Shown: in pieces, positions 43,584-51,796 of the stretch
Position numbering within the stretch: the stretch's first letter is position 1
Layout of the letters: each line of letters starts with the position of its first letter
DNA from: Lonepinella sp051851555
GTDB lineage: Bacteria > Pseudomonadota > Gammaproteobacteria > Enterobacterales > Pasteurellaceae
Length of the DNA stretch: 64,000 bases
Reading direction: 5' to 3'
NCBI RefSeq assembly: GCF_051851555.1
Contig: NZ_JBPDVH010000007.1
Coordinates: forward strand, 1 to 64,000
Notes under the pieces: generated by a model
The model's input: only the letters and a program-made list of their open reading frames with translations
Databases searched by the model: none
Told to the model about the DNA's origin: nothing
Translations under genes and position numbers: made by a program

Positions 43584-45266
43584 TTATTGTTGTTGAGACT
43601 TCATCGTCATTGGGAATTGTTGATTACCATAACTACCGTTACAGTCCGCAATATTTTTGGCGCCTGGGCGACAAACGACGGATGGTAATTGATAGGTTGA
43701 ACCATCTGAACAGTTGGCAACCCCACCATTATCAATGTTCAAACCGCCACTTTTCACACTGGCTGCCACATTAGCAGAACAGCTTACGCCATCGCCACGT
43801 TGTAATGTCACACTGCCTTTACCATCTTTAAATTCATAACGTAATTTCAATGGCTTACCCGTTGCCTTATCTTGAATCCCGGCCCCTGCCGTCCAGTTTC
43901 CATTTAAGAATTTAGTGTTACCTTGTGCCATGGCATTTGGATCCAAGGATAAAGGCGGATTTTTCGCTGAACCATCGGTTGCATTGGTGTTATTCACACC
44001 ATCATTTTGGCTTGCTGCATTATCAGGTTTAGCCTCTGACGCATTATTTAAATCAGGGGCTGGCGGTGTTGCGCCATTATTGTTACCGTCATTATTGTTG
44101 CCATCGTTGGCTTGTTGCCCTTGATCTGGTTCCGGTGTCTGCCCAGTATTTAAATTTGGGTCCACCGGTGACACGGCGCCCTTGTCTTCCGTATTATTGG
44201 CAGGATCTGTTGGTGCGACACCATCTTTTGCCTCTGTTGCTGGAGTAGTGTTTGTCGGCATGGCGGCTAAATTATCACGCACGGAACCGTCCACTGGCAA
44301 GTTATTATCTTTACTCAGCCATTGACCGTCTTTTTGATAATACGGGAATTTATCTTCACCCAATATCACATCACAAGATTTCGGATCATCTACAACACGG
44401 CCGTTTTTGTCACGCACCACACCATTTACCATATAATGCACTCGAGGCTCTGTTTTCTCGGTTTCCACTTTCTCTGTTTCAGCCACTGGCACCTGACCGG
44501 CTATATTCAAGCCACCAAATGGGAACAAGGCGGGGTTAAACCACCATACCAAGAATCCCAATAACAAGGCCAATAACGGTAAACACAGACACCAATGACA
44601 CCAACCAAAACGGCAATTATGTTCTATATTAAACAAGAAACATTTTCTACGTGGCTGTTCTACCACCGTATTTTCCACGATTGGTTCTACTACAGGAGGC
44701 GGCGGCGTCACGACTTGAGGCACTTCGGGTTCAAGTGGACGCAAGCATAAAAAAGGATCCGCCATTTGTGCTTGACGTTTATCGGTAAACCCCCAAAAGG
44801 TAATGACAGGGCGTCCATTAACTAAATACACATGTTCTTCATTTGGAAAACGAATCGCTTTCAGTTGTTCCTCAGCAGATAAATTTTCCGCATACAATAA
44901 ACGAGAAAAAAGCAACTGATCACCCGCTAAATTAGGAATTTTGGCGAGCTTTTTACCTAACGTCAACATTTCATCTTTAAACTGATCCAACGCAATCAGG
45001 CTTTCCACGCGTTCTTCATCGGTGGCAGATGTCCAAGGAATAATAAAATAAGATTGGTCAGGTCGGTCGGAGGCAAAAGGAATATACCAGTCAATGGAGT
45101 TACCTGTGTCATTACGCTGTGGAATAGCAAGATAATCGGCATGGGTTCTGCTACTTTTTAACCGAATGGCATCACGAATTTGACCCGCAATAGTATAAAC
45201 AGCACGCCCATCTTGACCTAACGGGGTATAATCTTTTAGATCGCCCGTACGAAGCAGTTGGCTCAT
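43584..45266 (-). CDS. srfA: SrfA-like membrane-anchored protein
   Basis: This 560-aa protein begins the cluster. The cytoplasmic N-terminus (1-175) has the SrfA-like LLRTGDLKDYTPLGQDGRAV and AIPQRNDTGNSIDWYIP stretches, followed by a proline-rich linker, a Cys-rich membrane helix (about 222-243, CHWCLCLPLLALLLGFLVWW), an N/D/P-rich low-complexity spacer (about 330-430), and a C-terminal domain with several cysteines (about 440-560). The C-terminal half should be periplasmic. Assignment to SrfA rests on the N-terminus and the adjacent srfB and srfC. The start has AAGGA six bases upstream. Confidence 0.8.
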   Translation of the reverse strand: MSQLLRTGDLKDYTPLGQDGRAVYTIAGQIRDAIRLKSSRTHADYLAIPQRNDTGNSIDWYIPFASDRPDQSYFIIPWTSATDEERVESLIALDQFKDEMLTLGKKLAKIPNLAGDQLLFSRLLYAENLSAEEQLKAIRFPNEEHVYLVNGRPVITFWGFTDKRQAQMADPFLCLRPLEPEVPQVVTPPPPVVEPIVENTVVEQPRRKCFLFNIEHNCRFGWCHWCLCLPLLALLLGFLVWWFNPALFPFGGLNIAGQVPVAETEKVETEKTEPRVHYMVNGVVRDKNGRVVDDPKSCDVILGEDKFPYYQKDGQWLSKDNNLPVDGSVRDNLAAMPTNTTPATEAKDGVAPTDPANNTEDKGAVSPVDPNLNTGQTPEPDQGQQANDGNNNDGNNNGATPPAPDLNNASEAKPDNAASQNDGVNNTNATDGSAKNPPLSLDPNAMAQGNTKFLNGNWTAGAGIQDKATGKPLKLRYEFKDGKGSVTLQRGDGVSCSANVAASVKSGGLNIDNGGVANCSDGSTYQLPSVVCRPGAKNIADCNGSYGNQQFPMTMKSQQQ

Positions 45267-45282
45267 AATAAATCCTTTTTTG

Positions 45283-45483
45283 TTAAAATATAGAATGGGA
45301 AGAGAATAGCCACCTAATTTTATAAGTTATCAACAAAAAATACAAGCCTATCTTGCCTAATAAGTAATCGTTTGCATTTTGCCAAAACGCATCTGGCATG
45401 GTCGATAAATGGGGATTTTCTAAGCAAGAAACTGCGGTAAAAAAAGAGAAAAGCATTATCCCAACGGGGATAATAAGCCACAT
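45283..45483 (-). CDS. Possible small membrane protein, perhaps an ion-channel remnant
   Basis: A 66-codon frame upstream of srfA encodes a hydrophobic N-terminus, then ENPHLSTMPDAFWQ and LLGKIGLYFLL. The middle resembles the pore region of two-helix potassium channels, but the selectivity filter (TVGYG) is missing. No ribosome binding site precedes the ATG, and a terminator-like hairpin lies within the frame. It may be a decayed fragment or chance. The srfA promoter would lie within it. Confidence 0.3.
   Translation of the reverse strand: MWLIIPVGIMLFSFFTAVSCLENPHLSTMPDAFWQNANDYLLGKIGLYFLLITYKIRWLFSSHSIF
45317..45345 (-). promoter_or_regulatory. Candidate promoter of the srf-type cluster
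   Basis: On the minus strand TTGTAT (45340-45345) and TAAAAT (45317-45322) are 17 bases apart, about 45 bases before the srfA-like start codon. No operator was recognised. Confidence 0.5.
45433..45474 (-). terminator. Terminator-like hairpin upstream of srfA
   Basis: On the minus strand ATTATCCC and GGGATAAT (45467-45474 and 45455-45462) form an 8-bp stem with a four-base loop, followed by a pyrimidine tract ending in seven T. It could back up the bamD terminator or attenuate the cluster. Confidence 0.45.
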
Positions 45484-45491
45484 AAAAAGAT

Positions 45492-45519
45492 TTAACCCTA
45501 CTTACTTATGTAGGGTTAA
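45492..45519 (-). terminator. Terminator of bamD
   Basis: TTAACCCTAC (45492-45501) pairs with GTAGGGTTAA (45510-45519). On the minus strand ATCTTTTTA follows. It is just downstream of the bamD stop codon. Confidence 0.85.
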
Positions 45520-45536
45520 TATTTAGCATAACTAGG

Positions 45537-46367
45537 TTACTGTGCGACTACGCCAGCGTCCTCTTTCTTATCCCAAAACTTCATCCAAGATGGAATACTC
45601 AAAAACGGTTCATCTGGTTTCTTCGCTTGTTGAATTTGTTTGCCCTCATTGGCTTTCACCAATGTTGCAGCTTGCTGTTCAAGCTGTGTTAATCCCAATT
45701 CGTGATAGGCATTTTGCATTAATGGCAAGGCCTCTAAGGTAGATTGGGTATCTGGGTAGGTTTTCAACATTCCCGTCACACGGTTGGCCACGGCCACCCA
45801 AGCCTTGCGTTCGGTGTAGAATTTTGCAATTTCTAATTCGTGACGAGCGAGATGGTCTTTAATATAGGCCATACGTGCTAAGGCATCCGGTGTGTATGGG
45901 CTGTTTGGGAAATGGGTGACCAAGGTTTGGAAATTGCTAAAGGCCGTTTTCATGGAGGTGCTTTCACGGGTAGCACGGTCGATACCAAAGAAATCTTGCA
46001 TAAAGTTATCGCCCATGGAAGTATTGGTTAAGCCCACCATATATAAGGCGTAATCCACATGTTGGCTGTTTGGGAATGTACGCAAGAAACTGTCGGCGGT
46101 GGTGATGGCTTTGGTGTAATCTTGGGTTTTATAGGCAGCATAAATAATATTGAGTTTCGCTTGTTCGCTATAAGTGCTACCGGGGAAACGGGTGTCTAAA
46201 GCGTCAAAATAACGAATAGCATCAGTATAGCTCCCCTCTTGAGTATGGGTTTGTGCTATGTTAAATAACTCTTGTTCGGAGGCTTGTTCCACCGCTTTGT
46301 TACTGGAACAAGCTGAAATGGCTAACGCCGTTAATGCAATAAGTGTGAGCGATTTTAATTTACGCAT
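45537..46367 (-). CDS. bamD: Outer membrane assembly lipoprotein BamD
   Basis: This 276-aa lipoprotein (lipobox ISAC, Cys at 20) contains TPR-like helices throughout (for example YTDAIRYFDALDTRFPGS and YTKAITTADSFLRTFPNS). BamD is the essential lipoprotein partner of BamA in folding outer membrane proteins. In Haemophilus it has been called ComL. It is divergent from rluD, as in E. coli. The C-terminal tail beyond the TPRs is somewhat extended. Confidence 0.95.
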   Translation of the reverse strand: MRKLKSLTLIALTALAISACSSNKAVEQASEQELFNIAQTHTQEGSYTDAIRYFDALDTRFPGSTYSEQAKLNIIYAAYKTQDYTKAITTADSFLRTFPNSQHVDYALYMVGLTNTSMGDNFMQDFFGIDRATRESTSMKTAFSNFQTLVTHFPNSPYTPDALARMAYIKDHLARHELEIAKFYTERKAWVAVANRVTGMLKTYPDTQSTLEALPLMQNAYHELGLTQLEQQAATLVKANEGKQIQQAKKPDEPFLSIPSWMKFWDKKEDAGVVAQ

Positions 46368-46476
46368 AGCCTATTAATCCTTTTCTATGTAAAAATGTCA
46401 TCTTAAGGTACAATATCTGTTATCTCCGTCATATTCTATCTGACATTACAAAATAATTCACGGAATTTTATTCTTT

Positions 46477-47463
46477 ATGGCACAAAATACCAAACAAATT
46501 ACGCTCTCGGCGGAAGTACAGCCCGAGCAAATGGGACAACGTTTAGACCAAACCTTGGCGGAATTGTTCCCCGATTATTCACGTTCACGCTTAAAAACTT
46601 GGATTGAGGCCGATTTAGTGCGTGTCAATGGCCAGTTATTAAATGTGCCACGACATAAGTTGTTAGGCGGTGAGCAAGTTGAAATTTGTGTGGAAGTGGA
46701 AGATGAAACCCATTATACACCAGAAAATTTGCCGTTAGATATTGTGTATGAAGACGAGGATATTTTGGTGATCAATAAGCCAAAAGATTTTGTGGTTCAC
46801 CCTGGGGCGGGCAATCCAAATGGTACGGTGTTAAATGCACTACTCTACCATTATCCAGCTATTGCGGAAGTGCCACGGGCAGGCATTGTTCACCGTTTAG
46901 ATAAAGATACCACAGGGCTTATGGTGGTGGCCAAAACCATTCCCGCCCAAACTCAGTTGGTACGGGATTTGCAGAAACGTAAAATTACCCGAGAATATGA
47001 GGCGGTGGCCTTTGGGGTGATGACCAAAGGAGGAAAGGTGGATCAACCTATGGCTCGCCATGCCACCAAACGCACGTTAATGGCCGTTCACCCCATGGGC
47101 AAACCGGCGGTAACCCATTATCGGATTATGGAGCATTTTCGCAATTACACCCGTTTACGCTTGCGCTTAGAAACCGGTCGCACCCATCAAATTCGGGTGC
47201 ATATGGCGCACATTGCTCACCCGTTATTAGGCGATCAAACCTATGGCGGTCGTCCTCGTCCACCGAAAAATGCCACGGAAGCATTTAGTGAGGTATTGCG
47301 CCATTTTCAGCGTCAAGCCTTGCATGCGGTGATGTTACGCTTAGAACATCCGATCACCCGTGAAACCATGGAATGGCACGCACCGTTGCCAGAGGATTTT
47401 GTGGAATTGATCAACGCCCTGAAAGCGGATTATCAGTTACATAAAGATGAATTGGATTATTAA
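46477..47463 (+). CDS. rluD: 23S rRNA pseudouridine synthase RluD
   Basis: This 328-aa enzyme has an N-terminal S4 RNA-binding domain (about 17-80) and a RsuA/RluA catalytic domain with the GIVHRLDKDTTGLM motif, whose aspartate is catalytic. RluD modifies three uridines in helix 69 of 23S rRNA. Neighbours bamD and pgeF match the conserved E. coli order. The stop is two bases before pgeF. Confidence 0.96.
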   Translation: MAQNTKQITLSAEVQPEQMGQRLDQTLAELFPDYSRSRLKTWIEADLVRVNGQLLNVPRHKLLGGEQVEICVEVEDETHYTPENLPLDIVYEDEDILVINKPKDFVVHPGAGNPNGTVLNALLYHYPAIAEVPRAGIVHRLDKDTTGLMVVAKTIPAQTQLVRDLQKRKITREYEAVAFGVMTKGGKVDQPMARHATKRTLMAVHPMGKPAVTHYRIMEHFRNYTRLRLRLETGRTHQIRVHMAHIAHPLLGDQTYGGRPRPPKNATEAFSEVLRHFQRQALHAVMLRLEHPITRETMEWHAPLPEDFVELINALKADYQLHKDELDY

Positions 47464-47465
47464 TC

Positions 47466-48224
47466 ATGGCGCAAAAAATCTCACCCAAAATCACCGCACT
47501 TTCGCCAGATTGGGACGCACCTCATGGCGTGAAAGCCTTTAGCACCACTCGTCAAGGCGGTGTGAGTTTGCCACCTTATGACAGCTTTAATCTCGGTGAT
47601 CATGTAGGAGACGATAAAACTGCGGTGCAAAATAATCGACTTTTATTAACTGAGCAGTTAGGCCTGCCACAGTTTCCGCTGTTTTTAACGCAAACCCATA
47701 GCACAAGGGTGATTCAGTTGCCTTATGCGGGTGACGATATCAAGGCGGATGCGGTATATACCCGAGAAAAAAATCAAGTATGCTTAGTCATGACCGCTGA
47801 TTGCTTGCCGGTGTTATTTTGCACCCGACAAGGTCACGAAGTGGCCGCCGCCCATGCGGGTTGGCGAGGCTTATGTGACGGGATTTTGGAACAAACAATC
47901 AGCTATTTTCAAGCGTCGCCAACGGAGATGATGGCTTGGTTCGCCCCCGCCATTGGCCCAACCGCCTTTCAGGTGGGGCAAGAAGTGGTGGAGCAATTTG
48001 TGGCACAGGATCCTAATGCCTTATCAGCGTTTACTCCTGATCCCGTGAATAATGGGAAATATTATGGCAATCTGTATCAATTAGCCACACAACGCTTACA
48101 GAAATTAGGTATCACGCACATTTATGGCGGTGAACATTGTACGTATCGGCAAGCGGAGGATTTTTTCTCTTATCGCCGTGACGGTCAAACAGGACGAATG
48201 GCCAGTTTGATTTGGTTTGAATAA
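47466..48224 (+). CDS. pgeF: Purine nucleoside phosphorylase-like YfiH (PgeF)
   Basis: This 252-aa multicopper-oxidase-like-fold protein belongs to the YfiH/DUF152 family. Zinc-ligand motifs are visible in QTHSTRV, TADCLPVLFC and HAGWRGLCDG. Family members have purine nucleoside activity and, in E. coli, correct misincorporated amino acids in peptidoglycan precursors. It overlaps nothing but follows rluD by two bases, indicating one transcript. Confidence 0.93.
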   Translation: MAQKISPKITALSPDWDAPHGVKAFSTTRQGGVSLPPYDSFNLGDHVGDDKTAVQNNRLLLTEQLGLPQFPLFLTQTHSTRVIQLPYAGDDIKADAVYTREKNQVCLVMTADCLPVLFCTRQGHEVAAAHAGWRGLCDGILEQTISYFQASPTEMMAWFAPAIGPTAFQVGQEVVEQFVAQDPNALSAFTPDPVNNGKYYGNLYQLATQRLQKLGITHIYGGEHCTYRQAEDFFSYRRDGQTGRMASLIWFE

Positions 48225-48235
48225 AAAAATCATAA

Positions 48236-48290
48236 CGTGCGGTTGAATTTTTGCCAGAAATCACCATCTAATCAAAAAATCACCGCACTT
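48236..48290. repeat. Inverted pair of uptake signals between pgeF and djlA
   Basis: CGTGCGGT (48236-48243) and ACCGCACTT (48282-48290) are oppositely oriented uptake signal cores with long A/T-rich flanks. The loop is long, so termination is doubtful. Confidence 0.6.
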
Positions 48291-48322
48291 TTGGTACGCT
48301 TTATTAAGGAAAACATATCACA

Positions 48323-49210
48323 ATGAATTTTATCGGTAAACTGTTAGGTTTTTTGATTGGTTATAGATTAGCTGGCGTGTTCGGCGGGATTGCCGGTGCC
48401 GTGGTAGGCCATTGGGCAGAGAAAAAATTATATGAATTAGGCACCGTGAGTTCATCCTTTTTTGGTAAGAAAATCACTCGCCAAGCTTTATTTATGCAAA
48501 CCACCTTTGCAGTGATGGGCCATTTAAGCAAATCCAAAGGCCAAGTCACGCAAGAAGATATTCAGTTAGCCACCAACGTGATGGGGCAATTACAACTTGA
48601 TGAGTCCAACCGCAAACTGGCTCAACAAGCCTTTAATCGAGGTAAAGAAACTGATTTTCCATTACGTCAGGTGATCCGTGAATTTCGCTTAGGTTGTGGC
48701 CAACGGGCGGATCTGCTGCGGATGTTCCTCAGCATTCAAGTGCAAACCGCTTTCGCTGACGACGAATTACACCAAAATGAAAAAGAAGTATTGCGTATTG
48801 TAGCGGAAGAACTGGGCTTATCCTCCATGCAATTTGAGCAAATTATAATGATGGAATTGGCTCGACGCCAATTTTCGAGCGGTGGTTTCTATCAACAAGC
48901 CTATCAGCGATATCAACAACAGCAACAACAATATCAGGGTGGCTATCAACAACAAGGCAGTTACCAACGAGGAAATTACGGCTATCAATCTGGCCCAACA
49001 GTGGAAGATGCCTATAAAGTGCTCGGGGTCAGCGCCTCTGACGATCAACAAACCATTAAACGTGCCTATCGCCGTTTGATGAACGAAAATCACCCCGATA
49101 AATTGGTGTCAAAAGGGTTACCAAAAGAAATGCTTGAAATGGCCAAAGAAAAAGCACAACAAATTCAAGCCGCTTATGATTTGATTTGTAAAGCGAAAGG
49201 CTGGAAGTAA
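48323..49210 (+). CDS. djlA: Membrane-anchored DnaJ-like co-chaperone DjlA
   Basis: This 295-aa protein has an N-terminal membrane segment with a glycine-rich dimer motif (GYRLAGVFGGIAGAVVG, about residues 13-29), a TerB-like helical domain (about 55-185), a Q/Y/G-rich linker (about 195-225) and a C-terminal J domain with HPDK (about 254). DjlA stimulates DnaK at the inner membrane and is linked to capsule signalling in E. coli. Confidence 0.95.
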   Translation: MNFIGKLLGFLIGYRLAGVFGGIAGAVVGHWAEKKLYELGTVSSSFFGKKITRQALFMQTTFAVMGHLSKSKGQVTQEDIQLATNVMGQLQLDESNRKLAQQAFNRGKETDFPLRQVIREFRLGCGQRADLLRMFLSIQVQTAFADDELHQNEKEVLRIVAEELGLSSMQFEQIIMMELARRQFSSGGFYQQAYQRYQQQQQQYQGGYQQQGSYQRGNYGYQSGPTVEDAYKVLGVSASDDQQTIKRAYRRLMNENHPDKLVSKGLPKEMLEMAKEKAQQIQAAYDLICKAKGWK

Positions 49211-49221
49211 GGCTTTTTCAT

Positions 49222-50166
49222 TTGCGTGTTATTTTAGCCCCAATGCAAGGCGTACTGGATCCTTTTGTACGCCAATTACTCACCGAAATCAATGAGTATG
49301 ATCTGTGCATTTCTGAATTTGTGCGGGTCGTTGATCAATTATTACCTAACAAAGTATTTTATCGTCTTGCCCCCGAATTGTCTCATCAGGGATATACCCC
49401 ATCAGGCACACCCGTGCGGGTACAATTACTCGGTCAACATCCGCAATGGTTAGCCGAAAATGCCAATCGGGCCATAGAATTAGGCTCCCATGGCATTGAT
49501 TTAAATTGTGGTTGCCCGTCAAAAACCGTTAATGGTAGCCATGGTGGCGCCAGTTTGCTGAAAAATCCGGAATTGATTTATCAAGCGACGCTTGCCTTAC
49601 GCCAAGCTGTACCATGCCATTTGCCTGTCAGCGTAAAAGTGCGGTTAGGTTGGGACGATATTTCACAAGCCCTAGAAATTGCCGATGCGGTACAACAAGG
49701 GGGCGCCACGGAAATCACCATTCATGGCCGTACCAAAGCCGATGGCTATCGTGCTGATCGGATTAATTGGCAAAAAATCGGTGAAGTGCGGGCAAAATTG
49801 CGTATTCCTGTGATTGCCAATGGTGAAATTTGGCATTATCAAGACGCTCAACGTTGTCTTGCTATTACGGGTTGTCAAGATGTCATGATTGGGCGTGGTG
49901 CGTTAACACTTCCGAATCTCAGCTATGTGCTGAAATATAATCAAGCAAAATCAAATTGGTCTTTCATTCTGTCCCTGTTACAAAAATATGCCAACATAGA
50001 AAATCAACATGATTCGGGGTTTTATCATGTTGCCCGCATTAAACAATGGCTACGCTATTTAAATAAAGAGTATGCCGAGGCAAGTGTCGTATTTGAGCAG
50101 ATTAAAACCTGTCAAACCGCAGAAGATTTACGCTTGCGATTGGAAAATATCGCTAAGATTGAATAA
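49222..50166 (+). CDS. dusC: tRNA-dihydrouridine synthase C
   Basis: This 314-aa flavoenzyme reduces a uridine in tRNA. The flavin-binding N-terminus LAPMQGVLD, the catalytic-cysteine motif NCGCPSKTVNG and TIHGRTKADGY are present; the C-terminal helical domain is complete. The start is TTG at 49222, supported by AAGG upstream and by the family N-terminus MRV-LAPM. The first ATG would remove conserved residues. It begins 11 bases after djlA. Confidence 0.9.
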   Translation: MRVILAPMQGVLDPFVRQLLTEINEYDLCISEFVRVVDQLLPNKVFYRLAPELSHQGYTPSGTPVRVQLLGQHPQWLAENANRAIELGSHGIDLNCGCPSKTVNGSHGGASLLKNPELIYQATLALRQAVPCHLPVSVKVRLGWDDISQALEIADAVQQGGATEITIHGRTKADGYRADRINWQKIGEVRAKLRIPVIANGEIWHYQDAQRCLAITGCQDVMIGRGALTLPNLSYVLKYNQAKSNWSFILSLLQKYANIENQHDSGFYHVARIKQWLRYLNKEYAEASVVFEQIKTCQTAEDLRLRLENIAKIE

Positions 50167-50295
50167 AAAACAATCAATCAGGTTAGCAATGTGAACCAAT
50201 TATCTAAATCATTGTCTTAGTGAGGACTGAATAACACGCCTTACCCTGATTCAGTGTGTGAGGTTATTTTTACTTTTTAATTAGGATTATATTGA

Positions 50296-50898
50296 ATGAA
50301 CAAATTGACCAAAATCAGTGCAGTATCATTATTTGCTTTATGTTTAACCGCTTGTGACAAACCGGCAGAAAAAGCCCCACAAGCTGCTCAAGCACAACAA
50401 ACGACACAACAATCAGCACCACAAAATAAACAGGTGACCTTAACGGTAAGCGATCAAAATATTGATGATGTGAAAAAATTCTTAGCTTGGGACGCCCAAC
50501 AAATGGAATTTTTAAAAGCACCACAAGATATGTTAAAAGTGGCGACTGAGGCCAAAGATGTGGCGAAAATTCAGGATGCCTTAAAACAATTAAGCGAACG
50601 TGCACAAAAAGTGTTAGTCGATGCAGATAAATTGGATATTAAAGATGCGACTGTCAATTTATTAAAAGATAAAGCGAAAGAGAATCTAGTCTTATCACTC
50701 AATTTTGTGAATGAATCTTTTAGTTATTTAATTCAAGGTAAACAACCAAGCGAAGAAGAAAAACAAAAATTAAATACCATTTATCAACATTTAGCTGCAT
50801 CTTCTCAAGAACTACAACAAGTTCGTGAGCAACTTTACAAAGCGATTGCACCAAAACAAACGCAAACTCAACCTGCTCAAGAACCGGCTAAAAAATAA
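50296..50898 (+). CDS. Lipoprotein of unknown function
   Basis: This 200-aa protein has a lipoprotein signal (lipobox LTAC, Cys at 20), an A/Q/T-rich linker (about 25-45), a helical domain (about 50-185) and a Q/T/P-rich tail. No catalytic motif is visible and I do not recognise the family. It stands alone, with a good terminator after it. The ribosome binding site is weak (AGGATTATATTGA). Confidence 0.75.
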   Translation: MNKLTKISAVSLFALCLTACDKPAEKAPQAAQAQQTTQQSAPQNKQVTLTVSDQNIDDVKKFLAWDAQQMEFLKAPQDMLKVATEAKDVAKIQDALKQLSERAQKVLVDADKLDIKDATVNLLKDKAKENLVLSLNFVNESFSYLIQGKQPSEEEKQKLNTIYQHLAASSQELQQVREQLYKAIAPKQTQTQPAQEPAKK

Positions 50899-50920
50899 CC
50901 GCAGTTTTATGCAATGACAA

Positions 50921-50950
50921 AGTCAGGCAATCGCCTGACTTTTTGTTTTT
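50921..50950 (+). terminator. Terminator of the lipoprotein gene
   Basis: AGTCAGGC (50921-50928) pairs with GCCTGACT (50933-50940), with a four-base loop and a T-rich tail. It also precedes the 3' end of yjjV on the other strand. Confidence 0.9.
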
Positions 50951-51742
50951 CTAAGGCTGACCAAACAAAGCCACTGAATTTTGCCAAATCTGTTGTTGAA
51001 TCACCCTTGGCGATTCTGGGCGAAGTTGACATAACTGCTCAAACACTTGTACCACTCGCTCCGGTCGATTCGGTTGGCCTTGATACCCAAACACAGGCAT
51101 ATCAGGGCTGTCTGTTTCTAACAACAACGCATCAAGGGGCAATTTGGCAATCGTTTGGCGAGTTTTGTTGGCTCGGGCATAGGTAATCGTACCGCCCACA
51201 CCGATTTTATAACCGAGATCCACAAAACGTTTAGCTTGCGTATAACTGCCCGCAAAGCCATGAATCACCCCGCACTTTGGCAGTTGAATACGTTTCAAAA
51301 AAGGGAAAAGTTGATCATGCGCTTTGCGACTGTGTAAATTCACCGGTAACTGATATTGTTTAGCCAGCTGTAATTGTACCTCTAAAAAATCACATTGCTT
51401 ACGCCATAAGGGATCCTCAATTAATTCTGGCACGGCTCGCTCTAAGCCGATTTCCGCCATGGACGTTAAGTTTTTTGCTGCTTGACTAAGGTGTTGATTT
51501 AGTAAATCTAAATCGGCATGCTGATGTTGTTGAATATATAAGGGATGTAGTCCGAGACCATAATAAAGGTTATCGGGGAAAAGTGCGGTGATATTTTCAA
51601 GGATTTTGAAGTTCTGTTGCGATACCGCCACCATCAGCATTTTTTGCACGCCCGCCTGTTGCGCATTCTGCACCAACTGCGACAATGTTTCGCCTGTGTC
51701 TTGCTGCAAATAATCAAGGTGAGTGTGGGTGTCAAAAAACAT
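50951..51742 (-). CDS. yjjV: TatD-family metal-dependent hydrolase YjjV
   Basis: This 263-aa TIM-barrel hydrolase has the TatD metal motifs HTHLD (residues 6-10), EIGLE, LHSRKAHD, HGFAGS and LLETDSPDMP. The stretch KIGVGGTITYARANKTR closely matches E. coli YjjV. The family has nuclease activity, but the physiological substrate of YjjV is uncertain. The usual EIGLD is EIGLE here. An uptake signal is present near 51580. Confidence 0.9.
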   Translation of the reverse strand: MFFDTHTHLDYLQQDTGETLSQLVQNAQQAGVQKMLMVAVSQQNFKILENITALFPDNLYYGLGLHPLYIQQHQHADLDLLNQHLSQAAKNLTSMAEIGLERAVPELIEDPLWRKQCDFLEVQLQLAKQYQLPVNLHSRKAHDQLFPFLKRIQLPKCGVIHGFAGSYTQAKRFVDLGYKIGVGGTITYARANKTRQTIAKLPLDALLLETDSPDMPVFGYQGQPNRPERVVQVFEQLCQLRPESPRVIQQQIWQNSVALFGQP

Positions 51743-51766
51743 CGTTTACAAAATCCCCAAAATAAC

Positions 51767-51788
51767 GGGCGGATACATTGCTCCGCCC
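51767..51788. repeat. GGGCGGA hairpin after ppiB
   Basis: GGGCGGA (51767-51773) and TCCGCCC (51782-51788) flank eight bases containing the trinucleotides ATA and TTG. It resembles the hairpin at 13852-13870. It may help end ppiB on the minus strand, but the T-run is poor. Confidence 0.55.
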
Positions 51789-51796
51789 TATCTACC

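Noticed and set aside
28534..45266. Interpretation of the cluster as a type VI secretion, prophage or restriction system
   Set aside because: No sheath, spike, baseplate, capsid, nuclease or methylase features were seen; SrfB and SrfC families and envelope signals point elsewhere.
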